Positions 1-8,228 of a DNA stretch of 64,000 nt are shown here, in pieces. Every line of letters starts with the position of its first letter. Within the stretch, counting starts at the first letter, position 1. The DNA is taken from positions 1-64,000 of the forward strand of contig CAJTSR010000009.1 in assembly GCA_910579035.1 (NCBI GenBank). The letters run 5' to 3'. The notes under the pieces are model-generated. The model had not been told where the DNA came from. It saw nothing but the letters and a program-made list of their open reading frames with translations, and ran no database searches. Source of the stretch: an uncultured Muribaculaceae bacterium (GTDB lineage Bacteria > Bacteroidota > Bacteroidia > Bacteroidales > Muribaculaceae). The translations under genes and the position numbers were made by a program.

Positions 1-155
1 AGAGTATTTAACAATAGTGCGTTCTTGGCGTCTTTTTGTTAACCTGCCCATTACTCATCGGTCACATAGCCACCGCTATGCTCCCTCTTCATAATGAACA
101 GTTTAAACAAAAATACACCAACCTGTGCTTTAACTGATATTATTAAACACCCTCT
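1..155 (+). repeat. TIR element, copy A (right part only)
   Basis: Right-hand portion of a dispersed element whose complete copies lie at 1467-1803, 56907-57243 and 58695-59032. The window edge cuts off the left half. It holds the internal CATAGC/GCTATG hairpin and ends in the conserved terminus AAACACCCTCT. The following bases (155-163) contain a second AGAGGGT, as in a head-to-tail end fragment. The element ends 29 bases before the tsaD ATG. No protein is encoded in it. Confidence 0.85.
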
Positions 156-184
156 TAGAGGGTATATTTTAACAATTGAGTAAA

Positions 185-1201
185 ATGGATAATATTATAT
201 TAGGAATCGAATCGTCCTGCGACGATACTTCGGCGGCAGTGATTGCCGACGGACTGTTGTTGAGCAATGTCATAGCCAGCCAGGGCGTGCACGAAGAATA
301 CGGCGGCGTGGTACCCGAACTTGCCTCGCGCGCGCACCAGCAGAACATAGTGCCCGTGGTCGACGCCGCCCTGCGCCGCGCGGGCATCGACCGCAAGCAG
401 CTCTCGGCCATAGCCTTCACCCGTGGTCCGGGCCTTATCGGCTCGCTCCTTGTAGGCACAAGCTTCGCCAAAGGTCTGTCGCTGGGGCTGAGAGTGCCTC
501 TGGTAGATGTGAACCATCTCCACGGCCACGTGCTGTCGCACTTCATCCGCGAGAAAGCCGACGACGAAGTACCCGAATTTCCATTTCTCTGCATGCTCGT
601 AAGCGGCGGCAACTCGCAGCTCATCGTGGTGCGCAGCCCCAAGGATATGGAGATAATCGGACGCACCATCGACGACGCTGCCGGAGAAGCTTTCGACAAG
701 TGTGCCAAGGTGATGGGACTCCCCTACCCCGGCGGCCCGCACATCGACAGGCTCGCTGCCGAGGGCGACCCCGAGGCATTCCGCTTCGCAAGGCCGCGCA
801 TACCGGGACTGGACTACAGTTTCAGCGGGCTAAAGACATCGTTCCTGTACACTCTGCGCGATAATCTGCGCACCGACCCAGACTTTGTGGAGCGGCGCAA
901 GGCCGACCTTGCCGCATCGCTGCAGGCCGCCATCATCGACATTCTGCTTGGCAAGCTGTCCAAGGCTGTCGACGCCACAGGCGTCGCAACAGTGGCTATC
1001 GGAGGCGGAGTGTCGGCAAACAGCGGCGTGCGCAATGCCGTGGCCGACTTCTGCCGGCAGAAAGGCATCAAGGCATTCATACCCGAACGGCGCTTCACTA
1101 CCGACAATGCCGCAATGGTTGCCATAGCGGGATATTTCAAGTATCTCGACCGCGATTTCTGCCCATACGACAGCGTTCCGTACGCGCGAGTCGAAATTTA
1201 G
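185..1201 (+). CDS. tsaD: tRNA N6-adenosine threonylcarbamoyltransferase TsaD
   Basis: TsaD (Kae1/YgjD) transfers the threonylcarbamoyl group to A37 of ANN-decoding tRNAs, together with TsaB and TsaE in the cytoplasm. The N-terminus GIESSCDDTSAAV, the metal-binding HLHGH (His111 and His115), SGGNSQL, and GGGVSAN near residue 275 are family signatures. The length of 338 residues is normal. I chose the ATG at 185. A TTG at 176 would add three residues, but homologues begin close to the GIESSCD motif. The gene sits immediately downstream of repeat copy A, so any native promoter lies beyond or inside that element. It is followed by tRNA-His, which has its own promoter. Confidence 0.97.
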   Translation: MDNIILGIESSCDDTSAAVIADGLLLSNVIASQGVHEEYGGVVPELASRAHQQNIVPVVDAALRRAGIDRKQLSAIAFTRGPGLIGSLLVGTSFAKGLSLGLRVPLVDVNHLHGHVLSHFIREKADDEVPEFPFLCMLVSGGNSQLIVVRSPKDMEIIGRTIDDAAGEAFDKCAKVMGLPYPGGPHIDRLAAEGDPEAFRFARPRIPGLDYSFSGLKTSFLYTLRDNLRTDPDFVERRKADLAASLQAAIIDILLGKLSKAVDATGVATVAIGGGVSANSGVRNAVADFCRQKGIKAFIPERRFTTDNAAMVAIAGYFKYLDRDFCPYDSVPYARVEI

Positions 1202-1240
1202 TCTGCCAATATTTTTTTGGCGATTTTTTGGCGCTGCCGC

Positions 1241-1270
1241 TTGCAGATTCAAAAAAAAGCCTTACCTTTG
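1241..1270 (+). promoter_or_regulatory. Bacteroidota-type promoter for tRNA-His
   Basis: TTG at 1241-1243, a 19-base spacer and TACCTTTG at 1263-1270 match the sigma-ABfr consensus TTTG-N19-21-TAnnTTTG. The tRNA begins 17 bases after the -7 box. Confidence 0.85.
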
Positions 1271-1286
1271 CAGTGCCTTTACAAAT

Positions 1287-1361
<75 letters not shown>

Positions 1362-1375
1362 CTGAAATATAAGCA

Positions 1376-1410
1376 AGCCGTCCATCAGCCGATGGGCGGC
1401 TATTTTTTTT
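1376..1410 (+). terminator. Intrinsic terminator after tRNA-His
   Basis: An 11-bp stem (1376-1386 with 1391-1401, one G-U pair) closes a four-base loop and is followed by a run of eight T residues. Confidence 0.85.
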
Positions 1411-1466
1411 ATCTCTCCCCCTCCAAATTTTTGCTGTTTCTCACTATGACCATCAACGATTACGTA

Positions 1467-1803
1467 AGAGGGTGTTACATAATATCTGTTAAAGCACAGG
1501 CCAAAAAGTTTGAGATGGATTTATCACTGAGCCGAAGGAGCATAGCGGTTGCTATGTGACTGAGGCGAAAGGATAAAGACACTCACAATTTTTTGGAGGC
1601 GAAGCCTTTGATACCGCTTTGGCTGATATTATCCGATGATTCGATGGAGGGAAGTTTAACAATTGTGCGTCCTTGGCGTCTTTTTGTCAAACTGCCCATT
1701 ATTCATCGGTCACATAGCAACCGCTATGCTCCCTCTTCACAATGAACAGTTTAATCAAAAATACACCAACCTGTGCTTTAACAGATATTATGGAACACCC
1801 TCT
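1467..1803 (+). repeat. TIR element, copy B (complete, 337 bp)
   Basis: Complete copy. Both ends carry a 34-bp inverted repeat starting AGAGGGTGTT and ending GTTAAAGCACAGG (one mismatch between the arms). A second, internal pair of 24-bp inverted repeats (GGAGCATAGCGG... and its complement) each contains a CATAGC/GCTATG hairpin. The element has no plausible transposase gene and resembles a MITE. Its right terminus contains the ATG at 1790 that begins the next gene. Flanks are GTA on the left and AAA on the right, so no clear target duplication is seen. Confidence 0.88.
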
Positions 1804-2581
1804 AAAGGAGCTGCTCGACACTCTGGCCGAGCGCTACAACACCCCCGGATTCATATCCGACGACCCGGTGCAGTTCCCCCGGCGCTTCTCCGAGCAGCGC
1901 GATGCCGAGATAGCGTCGCTCTTGGTGTCGACCATCGCCTGGGGAAAGCGCTCTATGATACTGCGCAATGCCGAGCGCATGCTCGCGGCTCTCGGCGGCG
2001 AGCCATACCGCTTTGTGATGCAAGGCAATATCGACGCCATACCCGACTGCAATTTCCACCGCACGTTCTTCGGGCGCCACCTCCGCCACTACCTGCGCGG
2101 CCTGCGCCTGATATACAGCCGCCACGGCTCGCTCGAAGGCCTCGCACGCAGCATAGGCGCCGCCGGCGACCCCTTCCCGGCATGGCGCATAGCCGAAGCG
2201 GTAAATGCCGCCCTCGCCGAGGCCAACAGCCACTGCGCCCTCGACGGCCCCAACAGGTGCATGCCGGCCGATACCGACGGCTCGGCTCTGAAGCGCCTCA
2301 ATATGGCCCTGCGCTGGCTCGTACGCAACGACGGCATCGTAGACCTCGGCATGTGGAGCGTCCTCACTCCGGCGCAGCTGTTCATACCGCTCGACGTACA
2401 TTCGGGCAACACTGCCAGAGCCATAGGCCTGCTCTCACGACGGCAGAACGACCGCCGCGCCGTGCTCGAACTCACCGAGCATCTCCGTGCATTCAAGCCC
2501 GACGACCCCGTGATATACGACTTCGCATTGTTCGGCGTGGGAGTCAATGCCGACAAAATTTGGCCGATTGAGGAATTATAA
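1790..2581 (+). CDS. TIGR02757 (DUF2400) family protein
   Basis: Conserved Bacteroidota protein of 263 residues with unknown biochemical role. The family signature is visible as LKELLDTLAERYN, then RRFSEQRDAEIASLLVSTIAWG, and PLDVHSGNTAR towards the C-terminus. The chosen ATG at 1790 lies inside the right terminal repeat of copy B, so the first residues (MEHPL) are encoded by the repeat and homology begins right after it. An upstream in-frame ATG at 1742 would add 16 residues encoded wholly by the repeat and is unlikely. The gene is followed by tRNA-Leu, whose promoter overlaps its last codons. Confidence 0.9.
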   Translation: MEHPLKELLDTLAERYNTPGFISDDPVQFPRRFSEQRDAEIASLLVSTIAWGKRSMILRNAERMLAALGGEPYRFVMQGNIDAIPDCNFHRTFFGRHLRHYLRGLRLIYSRHGSLEGLARSIGAAGDPFPAWRIAEAVNAALAEANSHCALDGPNRCMPADTDGSALKRLNMALRWLVRNDGIVDLGMWSVLTPAQLFIPLDVHSGNTARAIGLLSRRQNDRRAVLELTEHLRAFKPDDPVIYDFALFGVGVNADKIWPIEEL

Positions 2582-2590
2582 CTAATTTTG
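2559..2590 (+). promoter_or_regulatory. Promoter for tRNA-Leu
   Basis: TTTG at 2559-2562, a 20-base spacer and TAATTTTG at 2583-2590. The -33 box lies inside the 3' end of the TIGR02757 coding region. The tRNA starts 13 bases after the -7 box. Confidence 0.85.
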
Positions 2591-2603
2591 CGCATCTATC
2601 AGG

Positions 2604-2686
2604 GCCCGAATGGTGGAATGGTAGACACGAGGGACTTAAAATCCCTTGGCCATTAGGCTGTGTGGGTTCGATCCCCACTTCGGGTA
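2604..2686 (+). tRNA. tRNA-Leu (TAA anticodon)
   Basis: Acceptor stem GCCCGAA/TTCGGGT, anticodon loop CTTAAAA giving anticodon TAA, a long variable arm typical of class II tRNAs, and T arm GTGGGTTCGATCCCCAC. Length is 83 bases without an encoded CCA. Confidence 0.95.
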
Positions 2687-2699
2687 CTTTTATTAATTA

Positions 2700-2747
2700 G
2701 GAATCAGGAATGAGGAATTAGGAATTGATGGTTCCTGATTCCTTTTT
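2700..2747 (+). terminator. Intrinsic terminator after tRNA-Leu
   Basis: A perfect 11-bp stem, GGAATCAGGAA (2700-2710) with TTCCTGATTCC (2732-2742), is followed by five T residues. The loop contains further GGAAT-type repeats. Confidence 0.85.
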
Positions 2748-2758
2748 CGTTCGACGCA

Positions 2759-2813
2759 TTTTTTCGTTTCGCGGCCTTTTTTCGTTTCGCGGGGCCGCGA
2801 TATATCGCGACCC
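2759..2813. repeat. Short direct repeat and palindrome upstream of the TSCPD gene
   Basis: TTTTTTCGTTTCGCGG occurs at 2759-2774 and again at 2777-2792. It is followed by a GC-rich palindrome centred on CGCGATATATCGCG (2796-2809). It lies 50 bases before the TSCPD start and resembles low-complexity intergenic repeats rather than a mobile element. Confidence 0.6.
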
Positions 2814-2862
2814 TACGTTAGCGTGCGAACCAATTGTTGACACACATTCACATTATATTCAT

Positions 2863-3111
2863 ATGCACTTCGACTACACACCAACAGGCGTATGCTCGCG
2901 CCACATAGAATTCGACATCGACGACGAAGGACGCCTTCACAATGTGCGCTTTACCGGCGGCTGCCACGGCAACACCCAAGGCATAGGCGCCCTCACCGAG
3001 GGCATGGACGCACGAGAAGCCGCCAAGCGCATGGGCGGCATCGACTGCAAGGCCAAAGGCACCTCCTGCCCCGACCAGCTCGCCCGAGCCATCACCGAAG
3101 CCTTGTCGTAA
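2863..3111 (+). CDS. TSCPD domain-containing protein (TIGR03905 family)
   Basis: Small 82-residue protein with the diagnostic C-terminal GTSCPDQLA and the N-terminal pattern YTPTGVCSRHIEF. Four conserved cysteines are visible (GVCS, GGCHG, DCKA, SCPD). TSCPD domains also occur at the C-terminus of some ribonucleotide reductases, where they are thought to bind metal. The function of the stand-alone family is not established. I chose the ATG at 2863 because the upstream in-frame extension crosses the direct repeat and has no family similarity. The gene converges on the fimbrial locus, separated by a bidirectional terminator. Confidence 0.85.
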   Translation: MHFDYTPTGVCSRHIEFDIDDEGRLHNVRFTGGCHGNTQGIGALTEGMDAREAAKRMGGIDCKAKGTSCPDQLARAITEALS

Positions 3112-3122
3112 GGCTCGCGACG

Positions 3123-3178
3123 CAAAAAAAACGGCGAAGCAGAAACACTCCGCACGAGGTTCCTGCTTCGTCGTTTTC
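3123..3178. terminator. Bidirectional terminator
   Basis: A 13-bp stem (3130-3142 with 3163-3175, one G-T pair) is flanked by an A8 run on the left and TTTT on the right. It can end transcripts of both the TSCPD gene and the convergent fimbrial locus. Confidence 0.75.
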
Positions 3179-3196
3179 GTATGTCCGAAAGTGTGA

Positions 3197-5818
3197 TTAC
3201 GGGTTGTAGATATATCCGGCCCTTATACGGTAGGTCTTGGTGCGGCGTTGGCGTCCGCTTATGCTCTCGTCACCGTCAGCAACGGCGCCCATACCGCTCT
3301 CTATATGCACTCCGCTTGCATCGGTCTTGGTAGCACGCGCCCTGTCCGGGTCTTCTCCTGAGCGTTCAAAGATTGTACCCACATTCCGCTCGCCTGAGGC
3401 TGCCGACCAGTACAGCTTGTTTTGGAAATCTTGGAATGTCGTATAGTACTTCTCCATAGCCGTTTCTATCTCCGTAATGCCAAGCATATACCAATAGCCC
3501 GTTTTGCCGGTGCGGTACACCTCGCCGTCGGCAGTACGCTTGTTCTTGCCGTAGCAGTAATGGAAAGCCGTGGGAGGCTGCTCGTCGAGAGTTCTGTTGT
3601 AAGTCTTGACCAAAGTAATAGGTCGGCGGCCCGTGCGGCCGTTCATCATAAAGTCGGTCATCCAGTAGCCGTCTTTCTCGCCATAGATATTATATGATCT
3701 GTATCTTTGACCAGCCCAATACAATCCATTCACATCGTAACGATCGTTAATCCAGCTTCTATAGGCGCCGTCCGTTTCAAATGAGGCATTACCGTTATCG
3801 GGCTTGCACCACTGCAGACCTTCGTACACCTGTCCGGGAATCTCGTGCATGTCGAGCGGGTCGTTATGTCCCATATATTCCTCGTAATACTCTATGAAGA
3901 AATCGATATTACGGCCATTGCCGTTGCCTTGCACACGCAGCAGGCCGCGCTGCTCTATATCGAGGGTTCTCGGACGTGTTTCCACCACCGTGCCGCCGGC
4001 ATCTCTGCGCCGGTAGGTGATATATACCACGGCATCGCGCCCCGGCCAGTCCTCGCCGTCGGGCAGCTGTCGGTTCGGCACATTCTCGTCGATATAGAAG
4101 TACACTCGCGTGCGCGTGTCGTCGGCGCGGCGGCTCACTATGGTGCTTGTGTTGCCGCTCAGCGTGTTCGTCACGAGGTCGTGCGTGAAATAGCGCCGCG
4201 CGCCTGTTCCGGGAGAATACGGGCGCTTTGTGCCGTCACCATTATCCATACCCTGTATGAAGTCGGCTTCCGAACCCCACACGCCCGATTCCATAGCCCT
4301 GCCGGGTATCTTTTCGAGGCGTATCCAGTCGGGAGCGGTGCCTGTGTTCGGGTCTATCAGGCTTACCTCCACCTCAGAGTCAGGCACAGAGCCGTCTTCC
4401 TCGAGCGGACGCATAAAGAAAATATCCATCGGCAGCACCGACGCGTGGGCATCTACCTTTCGCTCGTTTACCACCGATATGTATATGGCATTGTCAGAAA
4501 CGACGTTCACGCGTCCGTCGAAAGTATACACACCGTCGTCGGAATTGCGCACATAGTCAAGGCCTTTGATGGTGATATTGTTGACATACTGGCGGTTGCG
4601 GCGCACCTTGAAGTCGTCGACGGTATTGTCGCCGATAAAGATGGTGAACTGCGCCTGATATGTAAGATTCTGGTGCGTAACATACTCGCCTTTTATGATA
4701 ATGGCCGATGCCGACCACTTGCGGGCCACGGTGGGCTTCCAGCGCTGCTTCTCCTCGTCCTTGCTCACACCGGCCGGATAGTTGATGGCCGTGCGGTCGC
4801 CGTTGAAGGCAGGCTCGCCATTGGTGCGCACGGCGTCCCAGTAAGGCTGGCGCACATTCTCGTATGTATAGTAGTGGAAACGCACCACATCGCCCTCCGT
4901 AAGCTGCCTCGGCTCCTTCTTGGTCAGGAACTTCTCCAAGGGCTGGTTGGTGGTATCGGCCTCCTCTGTGTACGAGCCGCCGTTGCGCGATATGAAAGGC
5001 ACGCGCGTGGGCATGTTCATCACACCGTACTCCGTTATGGTCATTCTCGGCAAGCCCAACTCCGGGTCGCGGTTGTCGGGTTCGAGCTTTATTCGGAGGT
5101 CGATACGCGCCATCATGGCACGCATCGGAATCTTGAGGTTCTTGCTCTGGCCGTCGGCATAGTCCGATTTCCGCACAGTGCGCTCGCCCACCATCGGCAT
5201 ACCGGCCTTGGGCAGCTGGTCGATAGTGGTGCCCTCCTCGGAGCGAAGCACCGGGCAGTACACCCAGTCGTTAAGATCCTCGAGGCAGGTAATCTCGTAC
5301 ACCTGAGGCACCACGTCGTCGGCATCACCGGCATCGCGGTGCACGCCCTTCATGTCGCCGTCGGGTGTGACGGGCGTCTTGAACTCATATCCGCCCGAAA
5401 GGTTGGCGAGCGCCCTTACCTCGATGTCGCGGCCTCCGAGCTTGTCGAAAACCTTGTCGAGGTCGGGCACCGACAGTATGTTGGTGCCGTCTTTGCGCTG
5501 ATAGGCGTCGAAACCAAGGTCGGTCGACTCCACGAGCGGGTGCTTGCCGTCGGCATCGGCTTGGCTGTCAAAGAAAAACACGTGCAGACTGTTGATCTGC
5601 TTCTCTTCCGGGTCTTTGCCGTCGCCGGCACGCGAGGCCACATCGGTGGGGTCGACAAACTGCGGCAGCATGTCGCCGCACTCGGCAACCAGCGCGAAGC
5701 CTTCGCCCGAGGGCGGAACCACGGGCGACTCGTCCTCTTCCGCGCAGCCTCCGGCAAGCAGCGCGAGCGCCACTACGGACAGTGCGCGCATCGCGGCATT
5801 GAATATGGTGTGTTTCAT
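3197..5818 (-). CDS. Large fimbrial lipoprotein (DUF4906-like), probable tip or accessory subunit
   Basis: 873-residue exported lipoprotein, with signal peptide and lipobox ALLAGGC followed by an acidic linker. The N-terminal part is fimbrillin-like (FFFDSQ, IEVRALANLSGGY). The middle carries SAIIIKGEY and RQYVNNITIKG, strand motifs known from Bacteroidales DUF4906/Mfa-type tip proteins. The C-terminal 350 residues are rich in aromatic residues and may be the exposed binding domain. It is the last and largest gene of the second fimbrial locus, four bases downstream of the preceding fimbrillin gene, so co-transcribed. Surface fimbria membership is inferred from domains and position; the ligand is unknown. 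Confidence 0.8.
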   Translation of the reverse strand: MKHTIFNAAMRALSVVALALLAGGCAEEDESPVVPPSGEGFALVAECGDMLPQFVDPTDVASRAGDGKDPEEKQINSLHVFFFDSQADADGKHPLVESTDLGFDAYQRKDGTNILSVPDLDKVFDKLGGRDIEVRALANLSGGYEFKTPVTPDGDMKGVHRDAGDADDVVPQVYEITCLEDLNDWVYCPVLRSEEGTTIDQLPKAGMPMVGERTVRKSDYADGQSKNLKIPMRAMMARIDLRIKLEPDNRDPELGLPRMTITEYGVMNMPTRVPFISRNGGSYTEEADTTNQPLEKFLTKKEPRQLTEGDVVRFHYYTYENVRQPYWDAVRTNGEPAFNGDRTAINYPAGVSKDEEKQRWKPTVARKWSASAIIIKGEYVTHQNLTYQAQFTIFIGDNTVDDFKVRRNRQYVNNITIKGLDYVRNSDDGVYTFDGRVNVVSDNAIYISVVNERKVDAHASVLPMDIFFMRPLEEDGSVPDSEVEVSLIDPNTGTAPDWIRLEKIPGRAMESGVWGSEADFIQGMDNGDGTKRPYSPGTGARRYFTHDLVTNTLSGNTSTIVSRRADDTRTRVYFYIDENVPNRQLPDGEDWPGRDAVVYITYRRRDAGGTVVETRPRTLDIEQRGLLRVQGNGNGRNIDFFIEYYEEYMGHNDPLDMHEIPGQVYEGLQWCKPDNGNASFETDGAYRSWINDRYDVNGLYWAGQRYRSYNIYGEKDGYWMTDFMMNGRTGRRPITLVKTYNRTLDEQPPTAFHYCYGKNKRTADGEVYRTGKTGYWYMLGITEIETAMEKYYTTFQDFQNKLYWSAASGERNVGTIFERSGEDPDRARATKTDASGVHIESGMGAVADGDESISGRQRRTKTYRIRAGYIYNP

Positions 5819-5821
5819 TTC

Positions 5822-6991
5822 TTAATTTATTATTATATCGTTGTCTTCATCGCCTTCCCACACATCGGTTTCGGGCAGGAACACGAGCACGAACTCGTTG
5901 CCGAGATAGTTCAGGTTGACGGTATAGCGCACACCTGCCTTGGGCTGCCCCGGCAGGAAGTTGGTAGTCACATTGTTATATACGTGCACGGGCTCTGTCG
6001 ATCCCGGCTCGTAGAGCGTGTAGTCCATCACAAGCATTATGCCCGAACCGAGATAATCGTAATCCGGCAACTTGTCGGGATTCAGCCCCGCGAGCAGCTT
6101 CAGGGTCACGCCCTCGTTGTTATTGGCTTCGGAAGCACCGAGATAATCGCCCGCGCTGCCCTGCGCCGGAACGAACTGCGACTCGTCGAGCAGGCTGTAT
6201 GTGCCCGAGTACATGTCGGTGCCCACGGAATGCTCCGGCGTGGTGGTCTTGAAATTGACCTTGGCGCTCCTGTAGAAACTTCCGATCAGCTCCACACGCT
6301 TTATTTCGAGCCTGAGGTTGGTATAGTTGTTCACCATGAAGCGGAAGCTGCTCAGCAGATGCTCGAAGCGGAACTTCACCGCCGTTCCCGACTTCTGGAG
6401 GTCGAACACGGCGGCAACCATGGCGTCGGGCACAAGGTCGGCATCGAGCATTTCAAGAGGGCTGGCATAGCTGAAAGGCATGGTGAACGTAAGCTCCGGC
6501 ACACCCATCGCGGCAACCGCGCCGTCAGCCATCTTCTTATTCATCGAGAAAACGCCCTCGCCCGCAGGATAGTGGGCTATAAAGCTGTATTTGAAGCCTT
6601 TCTCATCGTAGGGACTTTGCGACTCCCACGCGCGCAGGCCGCCGCCCGCAAGCGCATACTTGCCTTCGGCCGACACTCTCTGCTCCGAGAACACCCTCGG
6701 CGTCACAAAGCCCGACTTGTCGTTCCAGCTCGCGGCGGCATTGCCCCAGCTTATATCTGCCTGATTCTTGATATCCTGCGGCGCGCAGTATCCGTACACA
6801 GTGAAATCGCCCGATAGCGAGCGCTCCAGGCTGCGCGAGGAGTTGCTTTGCAGTGTCAGCGCCGGCGGGGCGAAGAGTATATATCGCCCGGGGTCGGGCG
6901 AGGTCTGCCCGGAGGGCTCGTCGCTGCACGAGGCGGCCAGCAGGAGCGGAGCCGTGAACAGCGGTAAGAGTATTTTAGCGGTAGTTTTCAT
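5822..6991 (-). CDS. Fimbrillin family lipoprotein
   Basis: 389-residue fimbrillin-like protein with signal peptide and lipobox LLLAASC. Typical features are an N-terminal domain ending around the FRFEHLLSSFRFMV motif and a C-terminal strand ending DVWEGDEDNDIIIN. Terminal strands of this kind take part in donor-strand polymerisation in FimA/Mfa1 fimbriae. I chose the start at 6991 because it begins directly with the signal peptide. An in-frame ATG at 7030 would add 13 residues and overlap the previous gene. Probably a minor subunit between the fimbrillin at 7017-8039 and the tip protein. Confidence 0.82.
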   Translation of the reverse strand: MKTTAKILLPLFTAPLLLAASCSDEPSGQTSPDPGRYILFAPPALTLQSNSSRSLERSLSGDFTVYGYCAPQDIKNQADISWGNAAASWNDKSGFVTPRVFSEQRVSAEGKYALAGGGLRAWESQSPYDEKGFKYSFIAHYPAGEGVFSMNKKMADGAVAAMGVPELTFTMPFSYASPLEMLDADLVPDAMVAAVFDLQKSGTAVKFRFEHLLSSFRFMVNNYTNLRLEIKRVELIGSFYRSAKVNFKTTTPEHSVGTDMYSGTYSLLDESQFVPAQGSAGDYLGASEANNNEGVTLKLLAGLNPDKLPDYDYLGSGIMLVMDYTLYEPGSTEPVHVYNNVTTNFLPGQPKAGVRYTVNLNYLGNEFVLVFLPETDVWEGDEDNDIIIN

Positions 6992-7016
6992 TGTCGGTCG
7001 GTAATGTTGCGGAGAA

Positions 7017-8039
7017 TCAGTTGGTTTCATCGCCCTGTATTATTATGTTCGAGCCGCTCTTTTCCTCCCATTCCACAACTTCGGGCTTGGTGAAGAGAAT
7101 GAAATCGTCGCTGCCGATTTCAAACGTATAGCGGTAGCTGCCACCCGGCTCCCAGCCGTTGGTGAGCATGCCGGAGGCAAGCTTCAGGTTGAAGGTGTAC
7201 GTGCGCGGCACATCGGGGGTGTCAGCATAGTGATACCGCACCTCGAACACGGCCTTATCCGGCACTGCCTGCGGTATGCACAGCAGGACGTTATCGCCGC
7301 CGAAGAGCGCCTTGCCGCCGGTATCGGTGGGCAGCACGGTCACTGAGGCAGCATGCGCCAAGGGAGCAGAGGCGGAGGTTTCCGACGATGCCAGAGCCGT
7401 CCACGCCGACCGGGCGTCCTCGCCGTAGCCGCTCCAGTTGCCCGACGACGGTATGCCGTACAGCACGGCGCTTTCTATCACCACGCCGCTCTGGACCGAG
7501 GCGTTGACCTTGGCCACGAAATTGAGCTGCGACAGCAAGTGCCTGAACCCGAAGGCCACCGGGGTCTGCGACACGCCCACGCGGCACTCGCGCACAGCCA
7601 TGGAGCCGAGCAGGTCGACGCCTTTCGACTTCAACACGTCGTAGCCGACAAGCGCCACCTGCGTGCCGCCGCCATAGGTCGCGCCCTTCACTCCGGCAGG
7701 AAATAGCGCCGCAAACGAGTATGTCATGCCCGGAAACCAATACTGGACGTCATCGTAAGCCCACGCGCCGCCGGTATAGGCTACCCGCTTGGCGTCGAAC
7801 ACCTTCGCCCGCATGGCGTCGGGCTTCGACGTTTCGTAGTACTCGCCCCAGACAGCAAAGCCGGCCTCGGAATTTTGCAGGTCGGCATCGTTTTCTATAA
7901 GGCTGCGGGAGGCGTTGCCGGCGGTAAAAGACACCGCGGCCGCATCGGCCATGGGCGGCTCGTCGACCGTGCTCGTGCAGGAGGCGGCAGCCATCAGCGC
8001 CAGCACGGCGGCAGGTATGCGGATTTGTTGCAGATACAT
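7017..8039 (-). CDS. Fimbrillin family lipoprotein
   Basis: 340 residues, lipobox MAAASC at the end of a signal peptide. Shared fimbrillin motifs are FAVWGEYYET, VQYWFPGMTYSFAALFP, FGFRHLLSQLNFVAKV and a C-terminal WEEKSGSNIIIQ strand. It is close in layout to the next gene downstream and likely arose by duplication. It sits behind a GC-rich hairpin that separates it from the upstream fimbrillin gene, so its expression may be lower. Minor-subunit role is inferred. Confidence 0.82.
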   Translation of the reverse strand: MYLQQIRIPAAVLALMAAASCTSTVDEPPMADAAAVSFTAGNASRSLIENDADLQNSEAGFAVWGEYYETSKPDAMRAKVFDAKRVAYTGGAWAYDDVQYWFPGMTYSFAALFPAGVKGATYGGGTQVALVGYDVLKSKGVDLLGSMAVRECRVGVSQTPVAFGFRHLLSQLNFVAKVNASVQSGVVIESAVLYGIPSSGNWSGYGEDARSAWTALASSETSASAPLAHAASVTVLPTDTGGKALFGGDNVLLCIPQAVPDKAVFEVRYHYADTPDVPRTYTFNLKLASGMLTNGWEPGGSYRYTFEIGSDDFILFTKPEVVEWEEKSGSNIIIQGDETN

Positions 8040-8170
8040 ATCGATTGGTTTTATATAGTCGGCCGGTTCCGGCTGTGCGGTCCGGCTGTATTATTATCAA
8101 GTCAAAAAAAGAGGAAAGAGAATCCGAGGCAGAGAGGGGGATTGGAGAAAGGATTGAGGAGTTTTGAGAA

Positions 8171-8203
8171 GGCGGCGCCACGGCCTTGCACCGCAGCGCC
8201 GCC
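8171..8203 (-). terminator. GC hairpin inside fimbrial locus 2
   Basis: GGCGGCGC (8171-8178) pairs with GCGCCGCC (8196-8203), 26 bases after the fimbrillin stop codon on the minus strand. No immediate T run follows, so it may be a leaky terminator or mRNA 3'-end stabiliser between the first fimbrillin and the downstream subunits. Confidence 0.45.
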
Positions 8204-8228
8204 TGTATCTATCTGTCAGACCACACCA

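Noticed and set aside
2725..2862. N-terminal extension of the TSCPD gene from an upstream ATG
   Set aside because: The extension is encoded by direct repeats and a palindrome, lacks family similarity and would start inside the tRNA-Leu terminator.
3845..6817. A 990-codon plus-strand open frame
   Set aside because: It lies wholly antisense to two fimbrial lipoprotein genes with clear signal peptides; its composition (many His, Val, Arg) is the usual shadow of GC-rich coding sequence.
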